Shown: positions 51,980 to 59,844 of the stretch, in pieces
Layout: each line of letters opens with the position of its first letter
Numbering within the stretch: the first letter of the stretch is position 1
Source of the DNA: Actinomycetes bacterium
GTDB lineage: Bacteria; Actinomycetota; Acidimicrobiia; Acidimicrobiales; Ilumatobacteraceae
Assembly (NCBI GenBank): GCA_025359865.1
Contig: JANYDH010000028.1
Coordinates: 1 to 64,000, forward strand
Length of the DNA: 64,000 bases
Reading direction: 5' to 3'
Program-made: the position numbers and the translations under genes
The notes under the pieces: model-generated
Told to the model about the DNA's origin: nothing
What the model saw: the letters and a program-made list of their open reading frames with translations, nothing else
Database searches by the model: none

Positions 51980-52210
51980 ATGAAGTACGTCACGATCACT
52001 ATCCCCGACGAGCTCGACGAACGAGCTGCCGCCGAGGCGCGCCGGCGCGGTGTGTCGAAATCCGAGCTGATACGCCTCGGGTTGACAGCCGTGATGCCAG
52101 CGGTGCAGGAGGTCGAGCCTGATGATCCATGGCGGGCGCTGAGCGGTTTCGGATCGATCGATGTCGCCGTCACGCCCGGCGAGATCGACGACGTCGTCTA
52201 CGGCGGATGA
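51980..52210 (+). CDS. vapB: VapB-type ribbon-helix-helix antitoxin
   Basis: A 76-residue protein with MKYVTITIPDELDERAAAEA, then RGVSKSELIRLGLTAVM and an acidic C-terminus. The frame opens at 51830, but ATG 51980 has TATAGT six bases upstream and matches family length. It overlaps the PIN-domain toxin by four bases (ATGA), the standard VapBC arrangement. Confidence 0.85.
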   Translation: MKYVTITIPDELDERAAAEARRRGVSKSELIRLGLTAVMPAVQEVEPDDPWRALSGFGSIDVAVTPGEIDDVVYGG

Positions 52211-52617
52211 AGTTCGCAGACACCAGTTGGTGGGTGGCGTGGGCACTTCCGGGTGACGCTCGCCATGCCGAAGCGCTCGACATGCTGTCACTCCTCGGGA
52301 CGTCCGAGCAGGTCTTGACGACCAACCTCATCGTTGGTGAGACATGGACGTTTCTACGTCGGAAGGATTCGCATCTAACGGCGGTGAACTTTCTCGATCG
52401 AATCGCCACGCTCGAAGGTGCCGACAAGCTAGCCGTGCATCAGGTCACCTGTGTCCAAGAGGCCAAAGCGTGGTCATGGCTGCGACGCAGGGACGAACGG
52501 GTGTATTCGTTCGTCGATGCAACGAGTTTCGAAGTGATGCGCCAGCGGCGCCTGCGCGAGGCCCTGGCCTTCGACCAGGATTTCTCGGCTGCGGGCTTCA
52601 TCGAAGTCCGCCCGTAG
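52207..52617 (+). CDS. vapC: PIN-domain RNase toxin (VapC type)
   Basis: A 136-residue PIN protein with the four acidic active-site positions: Asp in MKFADTSWW, Glu in IVGETWTF, Asp in SFVDATSFEVM and Asp in AFDQDF. RNA cleavage is expected when the antitoxin is degraded. ATG 52207 overlaps the antitoxin stop. Confidence 0.88.
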   Translation: MKFADTSWWVAWALPGDARHAEALDMLSLLGTSEQVLTTNLIVGETWTFLRRKDSHLTAVNFLDRIATLEGADKLAVHQVTCVQEAKAWSWLRRRDERVYSFVDATSFEVMRQRRLREALAFDQDFSAAGFIEVRP

Positions 52618-53060
52618 CGTCCAAGCACTTCCGGTCGAACCTCCGACGGCCGATCCGAGAACCACGCATCGGACTCGTGGTGTGTAGTGATCCTGCTCAG
52701 AGTGCGATCTTTCCGGCTCAGCATTGGTTGCGCTGCACGCCCACAAGGTCACTCAGGCTGCGGACGATTTGCCGACCGGGCTGCGAAGCAACCTCGTGTT
52801 CCGAACGTCGCACCGCACGTTGATCAAGCCAAGCCGGAAGCCCGCCATGCCTCAACGACCACGGCATCGTAGTAGGCAGACACCCGACCTTCGGCACCAG
52901 CCGAACGGCGGCAGCGGCATGTCCGACCTAGCGCCCTGCGCCAGACACGCCTCGACCGCCGCGGTGGTCTCGTCGGTGAAGCGATCGGTCTGCAAGACCC
53001 CGGAGAAGTCAGCCAGTCCGGGGTACGTCACCGCACCATCTCTGCGGCCGTAACCGCGGA

Positions 53061-53087
53061 GGTCGATGGTCGATGGTCGATGGTCGG
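53061..53087. repeat. 7-bp tandem repeat
   Basis: GGTCGAT in 3.9 copies in the gene-poor stretch 52618-53623. Confidence 0.75.
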
Positions 53088-53590
53088 CCCATCGGATTCC
53101 GACGGTGACAGCGGCACCGCGACCGTCCAACATGTCAGGCCCCGATCGGTGCCGTCGGCACAGGCGACCGATATCGGCTCGCCGCCCGGGGCGATCGAGG
53201 GCGTCGTGTCGACGGTGGTCGAGCTGGCTGGCGCGTCGGTGACGATGGAGTAGCACGTCGACTCGCTCGAGGTGCCAGCGCGCCTCGACGCCGCTGCTCG
53301 GCGTTCAGATTGACCACTTCGATGCTGAACTGGAACTACGCCTCGGCGTCGATGGCGATCCGGTTCGCGTTCGCAACGCCGTCAAACGGCGCGAGCAGCC
53401 TGCGAGCATCCGACGATGTCAGCGAAACACTCGGCCGCAAACCAGTCGGTGTCGTCGCAGTAGGCACGCTCGCCGAGGCAGTGGTCTCTCACCCGGGCCG
53501 AGTACTCCACATGCCATTGCTGTCGGCGCAGGTGAACGACAATCCCGAAACCGGGTAGCCAGCGCGACCGGAAGTGACCCGAACGCCTTT

Positions 53591-53614
53591 GGTATCTCTA
53601 TACCAATTCGGTAT
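53591..53614. promoter_or_regulatory. Half-site array at the second vapB promoter
   Basis: GGTAT-CTCT-ATACC-AATTC-GGTAT gives three alternating half-sites, directly before the -10 TATGCT (53612-53617) of the AbrB-type antitoxin at 53624. Looks like an antitoxin operator. Confidence 0.6.
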
Positions 53615-53623
53615 GCTTATGCC

Positions 53624-53866
53624 ATGCGAGTTCGAATCGACCAATCCGGACGGCTCGTCCTACCGAAACCCTTTCGTCGCCTCGTTGGTCTCGAAGATGG
53701 CGGAGAGGTCGAGGTCACCCTTGAAGGCACCACGCTGCGTCTCGATCCGACGGTGACATCCCGTCGCGAGATCGAAGAAGTCGATGGCTGGCCCGTCCTC
53801 ACGGTGTTGGGCGGCAGTTCGATCTCCGACGCCGACGTGCAGTCGCTGCGTAACGAACAACGATGA
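53624..53866 (+). CDS. vapB: AbrB/SpoVT-type antitoxin
   Basis: An 80-residue swapped-hairpin AbrB protein: VRIDQSGRLVLPKPFRRLVG, GGEVEVTLEGTTLRLDP. Paired with a PIN toxin by a four-base overlap. Leaderless start with TATGCT six bases before ATG. Confidence 0.85.
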   Translation: MRVRIDQSGRLVLPKPFRRLVGLEDGGEVEVTLEGTTLRLDPTVTSRREIEEVDGWPVLTVLGGSSISDADVQSLRNEQR

Positions 53867-54273
53867 CCTCCTACGCGGTTGACACTTCCGTGGCGGTGGC
53901 GGCTCTCGATCCGCTCCACGACGCACATGTTGCTTGTCGGGCAATCTGCGCGGAGCGTCGGCCCGCACTCTCTGGGCACGCGTGCTTTGAGACCTACTCG
54001 GTTCTCACGCGGCTGCCCGGGGCTGCGGTGGTCAGCGCGCAGGTGGCGGGTCGGCTTCTCGCGCAAGCGTTCCCCTCGCGTTGTTGGTTGACCACGGAAG
54101 ACCAGTCCGAGCTCTACGGTCAACTCGCGCGGCTCGATATCCGGGGCGGCATGGTCTACGACGCATTAGTGGGAGCCGCTGCCAACAAGGCCGGGCTTGT
54201 GCTTCTCAGCCGCGACAGGCGCGCCGGGCGCACGTACGATCTCATCGGAGCGCTGCACGAATTCGTCGAGTGA
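53863..54273 (+). CDS. vapC: PIN-domain RNase toxin (VapC type)
   Basis: A 136-residue PIN protein. Asp in YAVDTSVAVAAL, Glu in CFETYSVLTRLP and Asp in YDALVGAAANKAGLVLLSRD supply the acidic centre. It differs from the VapC at 52207 and is paired with an AbrB-type antitoxin, so the two loci have separate origins. Confidence 0.88.
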   Translation: MTSYAVDTSVAVAALDPLHDAHVACRAICAERRPALSGHACFETYSVLTRLPGAAVVSAQVAGRLLAQAFPSRCWLTTEDQSELYGQLARLDIRGGMVYDALVGAAANKAGLVLLSRDRRAGRTYDLIGALHEFVE

Positions 54274-54403
54274 CTTCCGTCCGGTTGCCCGTGACTATGG
54301 GCTGCTCGATACGAGCGCCGAACTCGAGCGGTTGCGCCGTCGTCGTGGTGAGCAAACCCCGGTGATGGATTTGGACCGGCCTGAAAACTTTCGGCCGATT
54401 TGA
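54274..54403 (+). pseudogene. Short C-terminal remnant
   Basis: In the frame after the VapC stop, RPVARDYGLLDTSAELERLR and the following short tail look like the end of a real protein, probably an antitoxin or regulator, but no start or upstream part exists. Likely a remnant of the same mobile neighbourhood. Confidence 0.35.
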
Positions 54404-54467
54404 CCGCGCTGTATCGCTCTACAACGTCTCGACGAATTCGGTCGACGAGAGGTCACTTCGCCACGAC

Positions 54468-54926
54468 TCACGTGACGGGTGTGTGCCGCTTGGGGGCACG
54501 GGGCAACAGCGCCGAAAGGGCGACCACCTCGTGTGCGCCGTCGGTGTCGACCGCAACGACGAGCAGATCGCCACGGGCCACTTCGAGCGCGACCTGAAGG
54601 CACGCGCCGCAAGGAAAGGTGAGCTGGCCGGCCGTTCGCGGGGCACACACCGCGAGGATGGCGGGTGCAATCGCCTCGGTGACCGCAGTGAACAATGCGA
54701 CGCGTTCAGCGCACATGGAAAGGCCGAGCGACACGTTCTCGACGAGTACACCGCGCGTTGTTCGCCCGTCTATCCCAACGACAGCCGCACCCATTGCGAA
54801 CTTGGAGTACCGGGCATACGCGCTCTGCCTCGCCGCAACGGCAAGGTTGATCGCCAGCCGCAACCGCTCGTGTTCAGTTGTGGTCATCGCTTCCGGCTCT
54901 TGCGCCACGTCCCGCCCATCCTGCAT
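54468..54926 (-). CDS. cdd: Cytidine deaminase
   Basis: A 152-residue cytidine/deoxycytidine deaminase. Zinc site CAE in SMCAERVALF and PCGACLQV supply the three Cys ligands and the catalytic Glu. The alternative start at 54887 is possible, but TAGACT (54935-54940 on this strand) with an 8-base gap supports 54926. Pyrimidine salvage; it stands alone among accessory genes. Confidence 0.9.
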   Translation of the reverse strand: MQDGRDVAQEPEAMTTTEHERLRLAINLAVAARQSAYARYSKFAMGAAVVGIDGRTTRGVLVENVSLGLSMCAERVALFTAVTEAIAPAILAVCAPRTAGQLTFPCGACLQVALEVARGDLLVVAVDTDGAHEVVALSALLPRAPKRHTPVT

Positions 54927-55111
54927 GGCGCGTCAGTCTACTCATCGCCCCATTCGACGCCAGTGGGAACCGGTTGGTGGAGCAGCCCATCACGCAAGCG
55001 AGATCCAACGAATGGAACTCTCGACCGATCGATGGCTCGAACTCGCGTGCGATACCGCCAGGCGCAACCTCACAGACCGAGGACCCGCAGTTCCCGGTTG
55101 CCATCTCGCGG

Positions 55112-55357
55112 GCAGAGCAGCAGGGTCGCGGTACGCACGTCGACGTCAGCACCGCCGCCGTCACTGCCAACGCCCCCAACCGCGAGGGTGCAGTGGCGCT
55201 GCTCGAGTGGCTGGCCACAGACGGCCAGAAGCAGTTCGCCGATGCCAACTTCGAATACCCCGCGAACCCGAAGGAGCAGATCAACGCGATCGTCGCCGGC
55301 TGGGGCACCTTCACCGCGGGCCTTGCCGCTGTCCGCCGCCTCGGTGAACTGAACCGG
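55112..55357 (+). pseudogene. Remnant of an iron ABC transporter substrate-binding protein
   Basis: The frame reads HVDVSTAAVTANAPNREGAV, then LLEWLATDGQKQFADANFEYP and AIVAGWGTFTA, the C-terminal end of extracellular Fe(III)-binding proteins. The upstream 200 residues and any start are missing. A transporter gene once lay here or was brought in as a fragment. Confidence 0.7.
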
Positions 55358-55924
55358 CGGGTGTCGAGTTGTGGGCGACGCGGCTTCCGTCGATGAGCGT
55401 CGACACACGTACGTTGCTTTGCGCATAGCGCTTGTTGGTAGCGGTTCCGGGGAGTTGGTAGCGGCAGGGTGGGGTGATGCTTTGCTGGGAGTGGCGGCAC
55501 AGGGGGGTGGCCATTTCTTGTTTGGAAGGGCGAAGTTCACATGCCGTCGCAGAATGCCGTCCGGTGGGGTTGGGATGGCGTTGGACATCTGGGCGTGTGT
55601 CGGCAACGGCGTCATGGTTGTTGCTGAACTCGTGGTTGTGCCGCACGGGCCGGCGCGACGTCATCGACTCACAGCCCGCCCGCCGGACCTACCCGCTGTT
55701 GCGATGCCGAGTCGCGTCGAGTTATCGGGGCTAGCGACATGAAAGTCGACGCGATCCTCCCCGCACAGCCACCGCCGATGTCCGCCTCGGCAGACATCGT
55801 CACATCAGCAGGAAGCAACAGTTCGCGAAACGACGCAAGGATCGACTGCTACCAACGACCACCACCGTGTCCTCACCGAGCATCGCCGCCGCAGCACGAA
55901 TGATCCAATGCAACCCCTCCCGCC
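55358..55924. other. Intergenic stretch with REP-like element
   Basis: Contains the second long copy of the CGCGTCGA element (55595-55766) and no supported gene; open frames here are shadows of that repeat or G-rich sequence. Confidence 0.65.
55595..55766 (+). repeat. CGCGTCGA REP-like hairpin, copy 5 (long form)
   Basis: About 172 bp close to 36221-36393 with arms CGCGTCGA (55713-55720) and TCGACGCG (55746-55753) and the same 25-base loop apart from one change. The 5' 110 bases (TCGGCAACGGCGTCATGG onward) are conserved between the two long copies and absent from the other three. Confidence 0.8.
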
Positions 55925-56330
55925 TCACCGCACAGCCCGGGCACGCCGCAACCTCGCACGCCGAACCACCTCGACCATCTCGTCGTCACCGATCAACGTC
56001 GTGAACGGCGACATCTTCAACAACTCGACATCGACCTCATCCAGCGACAACAACACACCGACCAAATCGACTCGCGGACCGTCGAGGAGATCCCGCCACG
56101 CCTCGACATACGACGCACTCCAGACCACTCCACGACGCCTCGAGCACCTCCAGCCGGCGACGACCGAACTCGAGCACCCGCTCCGGATCCTCCAAGAACC
56201 TCTCCACCACCATCCGATGCAACTCGATCGACTTCGCGACCGAACGATCGTCCTGCCGACCACGAAATTCCCGCACCACCTCAGCAACATCCACACATCT
56301 TCGCAAGCATTGAAGGAGTGCCTCGGACGG
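55925..56330 (-). pseudogene. Frameshifted hypothetical gene
   Basis: Two minus-strand frames joined by a shift near 56118-56138 make one protein-like sequence: CVDVAEVVREFRGRQDDRSV, then ELHRMVVERFLEDPERVLEF, and, after the shift, YVEAWRDLLDGPRVDLVGVL with MSPFTTLIGDDEMVEVV. This resembles short actinobacterial proteins found near toxin-antitoxin loci. Not intact, so treated as decayed. Confidence 0.5.
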
Positions 56331-56398
56331 TCCGATGACGCAATCGCTCTCGCTGCCGACATATGTGCCTACGGTCGACCCCCGAAGGCCTCGTCGAT

Positions 56399-56466
56399 CA
56401 CGCAGCGCGGTGAACGGGCGCTCGAGCGATCCACAGCCGGTAACACCGGTATCCGCAGAACCGGCG
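56399..56466. repeat. Direct repeat, copy 1 (with 57215)
   Basis: Contains CAGCGCGGTGAACGGGCGCT then CTCGAGCGATCCACAGCCGG and a nine-base insertion relative to the second copy at 57215-57271. The two copies bracket the decayed HigBA locus. Confidence 0.7.
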
Positions 56467-56600
56467 ATAGCTGACGGGCATTCGCCGGTCGCGTGCGGGC
56501 CGCGCCCAGACGTGTTCGCGCCATGGACGATCGACGTCTGGCCCCTGGGTCTGTCATCGATGAGACGGCCGGTCTGCCGCTCCATAACGCTTGCCGTTCA

Positions 56601-56619
56601 TAACGCGACACGTTACATT
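56601..56619. promoter_or_regulatory. HigBA promoter and operator
   Basis: TAACG-CGACA-CGTTA inverted repeat (56601-56615) overlaps the -10 TACATT (56614-56619), which ends seven bases before the higB ATG at 56627. Typical of autorepression by HigA. Confidence 0.6.
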
Positions 56620-56626
56620 CGCGAAT

Positions 56627-56762
56627 ATGTTGCAGTCGTTCCGTGACAAGGACACCGAACGGGTGTGGCAACGACAACGAGCGAATCTGCTTCCGATGGA
56701 TAAGCGCCGGACCCGAGGACGTCGAGATCGTGGAGGACGTCGAGATCGTGGACTACCACTGA
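56627..56762 (+). pseudogene. higB: HigB toxin remnant with internal deletion
   Basis: The first 27 codons encode LQSFRDKDTERVWQRQRA, the HigB start with its promoter intact, and the last codons encode DVEIVDYH, the usual C-terminus. The central part, including the RNase active region, is missing, and the two ends are in different frames. An 18-bp unit (56715-56732) is duplicated at 56733-56750. The N-terminal frame reads on into higA without a stop, so 56627-57073 could encode a 148-residue fusion. Confidence 0.8.
56715..56750. repeat. 18-bp tandem duplication in the HigB remnant
   Basis: Two exact copies of GAGGACGTCGAGATCGTG, the second of which continues into the natural HigB terminus. 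Confidence 0.85.
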
Positions 56763-56773
56763 AAGGCGATGAC

Positions 56774-57073
56774 ATGACCGCACCCACCATGAAGCCGATC
56801 CATCCGGGTGAAGTCCTGATGCTCGAATACCTCGAGCCGCTCGGCCTCACCCAGCACCGCGTCGCCGTGGCGATTGGTGTGCCTCCGCGTCAGATCAACG
56901 AGATCGTCCACGGCAAGCGGGGCATCACCGCAGACACGGCGCTACGACTCGCCCGGTACCTCGGAACCAGCGAACGGTTCTGGCTCAACCTCCAGGGCCG
57001 TTACGAGCTCGAGGTTGAACGAGACCGGCTCGCCGGAACGTTCGATCAGATCGAACCGCTCGCCATCGCGTAG
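56774..57073 (+). CDS. higA: HigA antitoxin (XRE family)
   Basis: A 99-residue HigA: MKPIHPGEVLMLEYLEPLGL, LTQHRVAVAIGVPPRQINEI and the end of the helix-turn-helix. All HigA features are intact, while its toxin partner is broken. The ATG at 56774 follows the toxin stop by 11 bases; a second product, the in-frame fusion with HigB residues 1-49, is also possible. Confidence 0.88.
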   Translation: MTAPTMKPIHPGEVLMLEYLEPLGLTQHRVAVAIGVPPRQINEIVHGKRGITADTALRLARYLGTSERFWLNLQGRYELEVERDRLAGTFDQIEPLAIA

Positions 57074-57436
57074 AACCGCTTCGACGGCACCCACTGCGTG
57101 AATCCGTTTGCCGGGGCTGCGACAGAACTGCCCAACAGATCGCTACACGGCCGAACTGGAACGGACCGCCCACCAAGCGCCGAACGGTCGCGACTGCCGC
57201 GGGCTCCCTCGGCCACACAGCGCGTTGAACGGACGCTCGAACGATCCACCGCCGGTATCCGCAGAGCCGGCGTTCTGGGGCGCTTCCGCGAGAGTGTGGC
57301 CTGAGCGGTATGGGGCACCTGTACGGGCCGTTACATTCGGCTGTTCGAGCGTGGGGTTCGAGCCGTGGGAGTTGTTTCTGATCTCAGCGGCAGCCCGATC
57401 GAGGTGTGGCGTCAGTGAGGGAACGCGGGTCCTCCC
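57074..57436. other. Intergenic stretch with direct-repeat copy 2
   Basis: No gene. Holds the second copy of the direct repeat (57215-57271) and, near 57330, GTTACATTCG like that before higB. Confidence 0.6.
57215..57271. repeat. Direct repeat, copy 2 (with 56399)
   Basis: Matches 56399-56466 over the segments CAGCGCG...GAACGG.CGCTCGA and CCGGTATCCGCAGA.CCGGCG; nine bases shorter in the middle. Brackets the HigBA remnant. Confidence 0.7.
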
Positions 57437-57835
57437 TCACGCCTGCGGGTCGTTGTAGTACAGCCAGAATTGTTTGATTCGAGCGGTCTCGTCGAACTCG
57501 AAGATTGTCGAACCGGCGAGGTCAATCCTTTCCTCACCAAAATGGCCGGTCAAACGCCATGAAACAGCCGCGCCATGCGGGTCGATGATGATCCTGTCGA
57601 ACTCTCGGTGGTAGCCAGGGATTGCTGACCACAGAAACGCCTCTTGCTCGCGCTCTTGCTCACGTCCGCCTCGCGCTACGCCGTTGGCCCAGCCTTGGAC
57701 GTCAGGGGTCGAGTCCGTGTCGACTACCTGAGATTTTTGTGCCGCCGTGAGATCAGGTGAGTTCTCTGCCTGGTTGATCTCGGTGAGTGTGCGTTCGATT
57801 TCAGCGCGTGTCGTCGTTGTCGCCCATCTTGACAT
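57437..57835 (-). CDS. SnoaL-like protein
   Basis: A 132-residue NTF2-like protein: RAEIERTLTEINQAENSPDL, FLWSAIPGYHREFDRIIIDP, GAAVSWRLTGHFGEERIDLA and TARIKQFWLYYNDPQA. The frame continues to 57883 (GTG); 57835 is preferred for length, with moderate confidence. Not linked to neighbours. Confidence 0.72.
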   Translation of the reverse strand: MSRWATTTTRAEIERTLTEINQAENSPDLTAAQKSQVVDTDSTPDVQGWANGVARGGREQEREQEAFLWSAIPGYHREFDRIIIDPHGAAVSWRLTGHFGEERIDLAGSTIFEFDETARIKQFWLYYNDPQA

Positions 57836-58084
57836 CTCGCAAGGGGCGGTCGCGTGGCCCGCTTCTCGTTGGCCGGCCACCACGGTAGGCCGTGGGCTGG
57901 TCTCGGTCCGGCGGCCGGACTAAACCGCCCTCAACAGGCATCAGCTTCGCCGCAGACCGAAGGACCAATGCATAGCCGGGTGACGGCGTGAACGAAGCCT
58001 GCGCAGCGACCGTCGTTCGGCATCGAGTGTTCTGCGCTCGCAGCGGACGCGCGAACATGCTTGCATGTCATCGCGAGGTACACC

Positions 58085-58570
58085 GTGAGCCAGGTTTCGC
58101 TCAGACCTATGACAGCCGACGAGTTCGACACCTGGGCGAGCGACGCGATCGAAACCTACGCAACCGACCTGAGCGTCGCGACCGGCACGCCACGCGACCT
58201 CGCGCTCGCGCAGGCGAAAGAGCAGTTCCTGCACCTGCTCCCCATCGGCGTCGACACCGCTGACACGTGGGTAATGGTGATCGAGGACACGACCGGCAAC
58301 CGCGTTGGCACGATCTGGATCGGACCGCATCCAACCAATGAGAGCTCAGCCTTCGTGTGGGACATCAAGATCGACGAACCTCGTCAAGGACAGGGCCTCG
58401 GTCGAGCCGCGATGCTCGCGGCCGAAGAACTCGCGGTGAACGACGGACGCTCCGAGATCGGGCTCAACGTCTTCGGATTCAACGAACGAGCCCAGAAGCT
58501 CTACACCTCACTCGGCTACCGCGTCGTCAGCACAACCATGGCCAAGGACCTACCAGGTCATCGGCCGTGA
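58085..58570 (+). CDS. GNAT-family N-acetyltransferase
   Basis: A 161-residue GNAT protein. The acetyl-CoA pyrophosphate loop is RQGQGLGRAAM near residue 105, followed by ALAAEELAVND and GLNVFGFNERAQKLYTSLGY. GTG start with GCGAGG at 58073-58078 upstream. The substrate is unknown. Its 3' end overlaps the decayed regulator gene on the other strand by 44 bases. Confidence 0.82.
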   Translation: MSQVSLRPMTADEFDTWASDAIETYATDLSVATGTPRDLALAQAKEQFLHLLPIGVDTADTWVMVIEDTTGNRVGTIWIGPHPTNESSAFVWDIKIDEPRQGQGLGRAAMLAAEELAVNDGRSEIGLNVFGFNERAQKLYTSLGYRVVSTTMAKDLPGHRP

Positions 58571-59265
58571 ACTCCATGGTCGCGTCCGCAGCACCCGCAC
58601 GTTCACGAAACAACTCGATCGCGTCGGCCGTCGCCAACGACGCGACCGGCACCACCCGCTCCCCGTGGACACCCAACGGTTCGCGGCTCGTCGCCAACAC
58701 CGTCACCGTCGAACATTCGGCCATGATCGCCGATACCAACTCGGCCACCGGGTCAAGCACGTGCTCGCAGTTGTCCAGAATCAACAACGCCCGCCGTCCC
58801 GTCAACCACTCGACCGTCGACTCCAGCGTCGTCATCCCCGGCTGCAATGTCACCCCCAACGACGATGCCACCGCCGCAATCAGCACATCCGGATCGGCGA
58901 TCGGCGCCAACTCCAGCAACCACGCCCCGCCCGGGAACTGATCCAACACCAACCAGCCGACCTCGATCGCGGTTCGCGTCTTACCAACTCCACCTGTGCC
59001 GGTCAACGTCACCAGACGACGATCAACCAGATCCGTCGCCCGACGCTGCAGCACATCCACGCGACCCACGAACTCAGTCATCGGACGCGGCAGGTTCCCG
59101 GGCACCACCTGCTCGGTCGCCAACGGCCGATCCACCGGCAGCCACGGCCGCCGCCAGCAGCTCGTCATGGCGGGCCAACGCCCCCGACACCGGACACCGA
59201 CCCAAAGCACCCGGCATGTTGGTGCGAGGATTTCTCTCCGATGGCACCGAGGGGGTTGCTGGCAA
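58527..59265 (-). pseudogene. Remnant of a class III cyclase/AAA-ATPase regulator
   Basis: Two frames: ALARHDELLAAAVAAGGSAV (a class III adenylate cyclase segment) near 59200, and after a shift NLPRPMTEFVGR with the P-loop TLTGTGGVGKTR and LLILDNCEHV at 58560-59130. The gene ends inside the AAA domain, overlapping the GNAT gene, and lacks the C-terminal helical and DNA-binding parts. Typical intact relatives are about 900-1100 residues. Confidence 0.72.
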
Positions 59266-59322
59266 CTTGTGGCGAAGTCGAAGTAGCAGCGGTCGGTCTG
59301 ACGAGTTGCTGCGGTGCCATAA

Positions 59323-59394
59323 GTACGTAACGTACGTAACGTACTTAGCGTACTTGACGTACTTGACCTACTTGACGTACATGACGTACTGGCG
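59323..59394 (+). repeat. Eight 9-bp iterons upstream of a two-gene locus
   Basis: Eight units with consensus GTACTTGAC at 59323, 59332, 59341, 59350, 59359, 59368, 59377 and 59386. The first two are GTACGTAAC, the last is degenerate (GTACTGGCG). The array ends 9 bases before the -10 TACAGT (59403-59408) of the gene at 59416 and spans the likely -35 region, so a repeated-site repressor or activator could bind it. Confidence 0.85.
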
Positions 59395-59415
59395 CTCAGC
59401 AGTACAGTGATTGGT

Positions 59416-59844
59416 ATGACGACACGACATTTCGGCTCCTACACCGCCGCTCGAGTGAACTTTCGAGATCTCCTCGACACGGCACACACCGGCCGTATCA
59501 CAACCGTCGAACGCGATCGAGAGCGGTTCGCGGTCGTTGACGCAGATGTCCTGCGCGTGCAGCTGGCTACGCTGCGCCCCGCTGGCGCGGTCGTCGCCGC
59601 CGAGGGCGGTGGGTGGTCTGCGTTCCTGCCGGGGGTCCCGGTGTCGGGCGAGGGCGACGATCTCGACGGCGCACTCGAGGATCTGATCGAGGCACTACGC
59701 GAGTATGCGGCAGATTGGAACGACCGGCTCCTTGACGCGCCGAACCATCGCGGTCACTGGGTGCTCGTCGCGCTCACCGAGCTGAGCGATGACGCACAGC
59801 TCAAGAGCTGGCTCCTCTACGACGAGCTGTCCGCGTCGAAATGA
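59416..59844 (+). CDS. Antitoxin-like protein (Phd/HicB-like)
   Basis: A 142-residue protein. The N-terminal half (GSYTAARVNFRDLLDTAHTG, then RITTVERDRERFAVVDADVL) resembles the Phd/YefM prevent-host-death family, and the middle (GGGWSAFLPGVPVSGEGDDL) resembles the HicB fold, an unusual combination. ATG 59416 with TACAGT seven bases upstream is preferred over the in-frame GTG at 59407. Overlaps the next gene by four bases. Confidence 0.7.
   Translation: MTTRHFGSYTAARVNFRDLLDTAHTGRITTVERDRERFAVVDADVLRVQLATLRPAGAVVAAEGGGWSAFLPGVPVSGEGDDLDGALEDLIEALREYAADWNDRLLDAPNHRGHWVLVALTELSDDAQLKSWLLYDELSASK

Larger units (their letters stand above)
52618..53623. other. One-kilobase stretch without a clear gene
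   Basis: No gene that I can support. On the minus strand around 53028-53270 a frame reads CYSIVTDAPASSTTVDTTP..., which resembles the end of a secreted protein but has no start or matching upstream part. A 7-bp tandem repeat (GGTCGAT, 53061-53087) lies inside. The stretch is best read as decayed DNA. Confidence 0.5.

Noticed and set aside
52852-53256. Minus-strand frame of 134 codons
   Set aside because: Composition is Arg/His-rich with no motif; competing frames look more protein-like but have no start. Not enough support.
57941-58330. Minus-strand frame across the GNAT gene
   Set aside because: It is the antisense shadow of the GNAT N-terminal part; the plus-strand frame has the GNAT motif and a ribosome-binding site.
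59323-59394. Possible CRISPR array or centromere-like iterons
   Set aside because: Units are 9 bp, contiguous and without spacers; no cas or replication gene is adjacent. Treated as promoter-proximal iterons.
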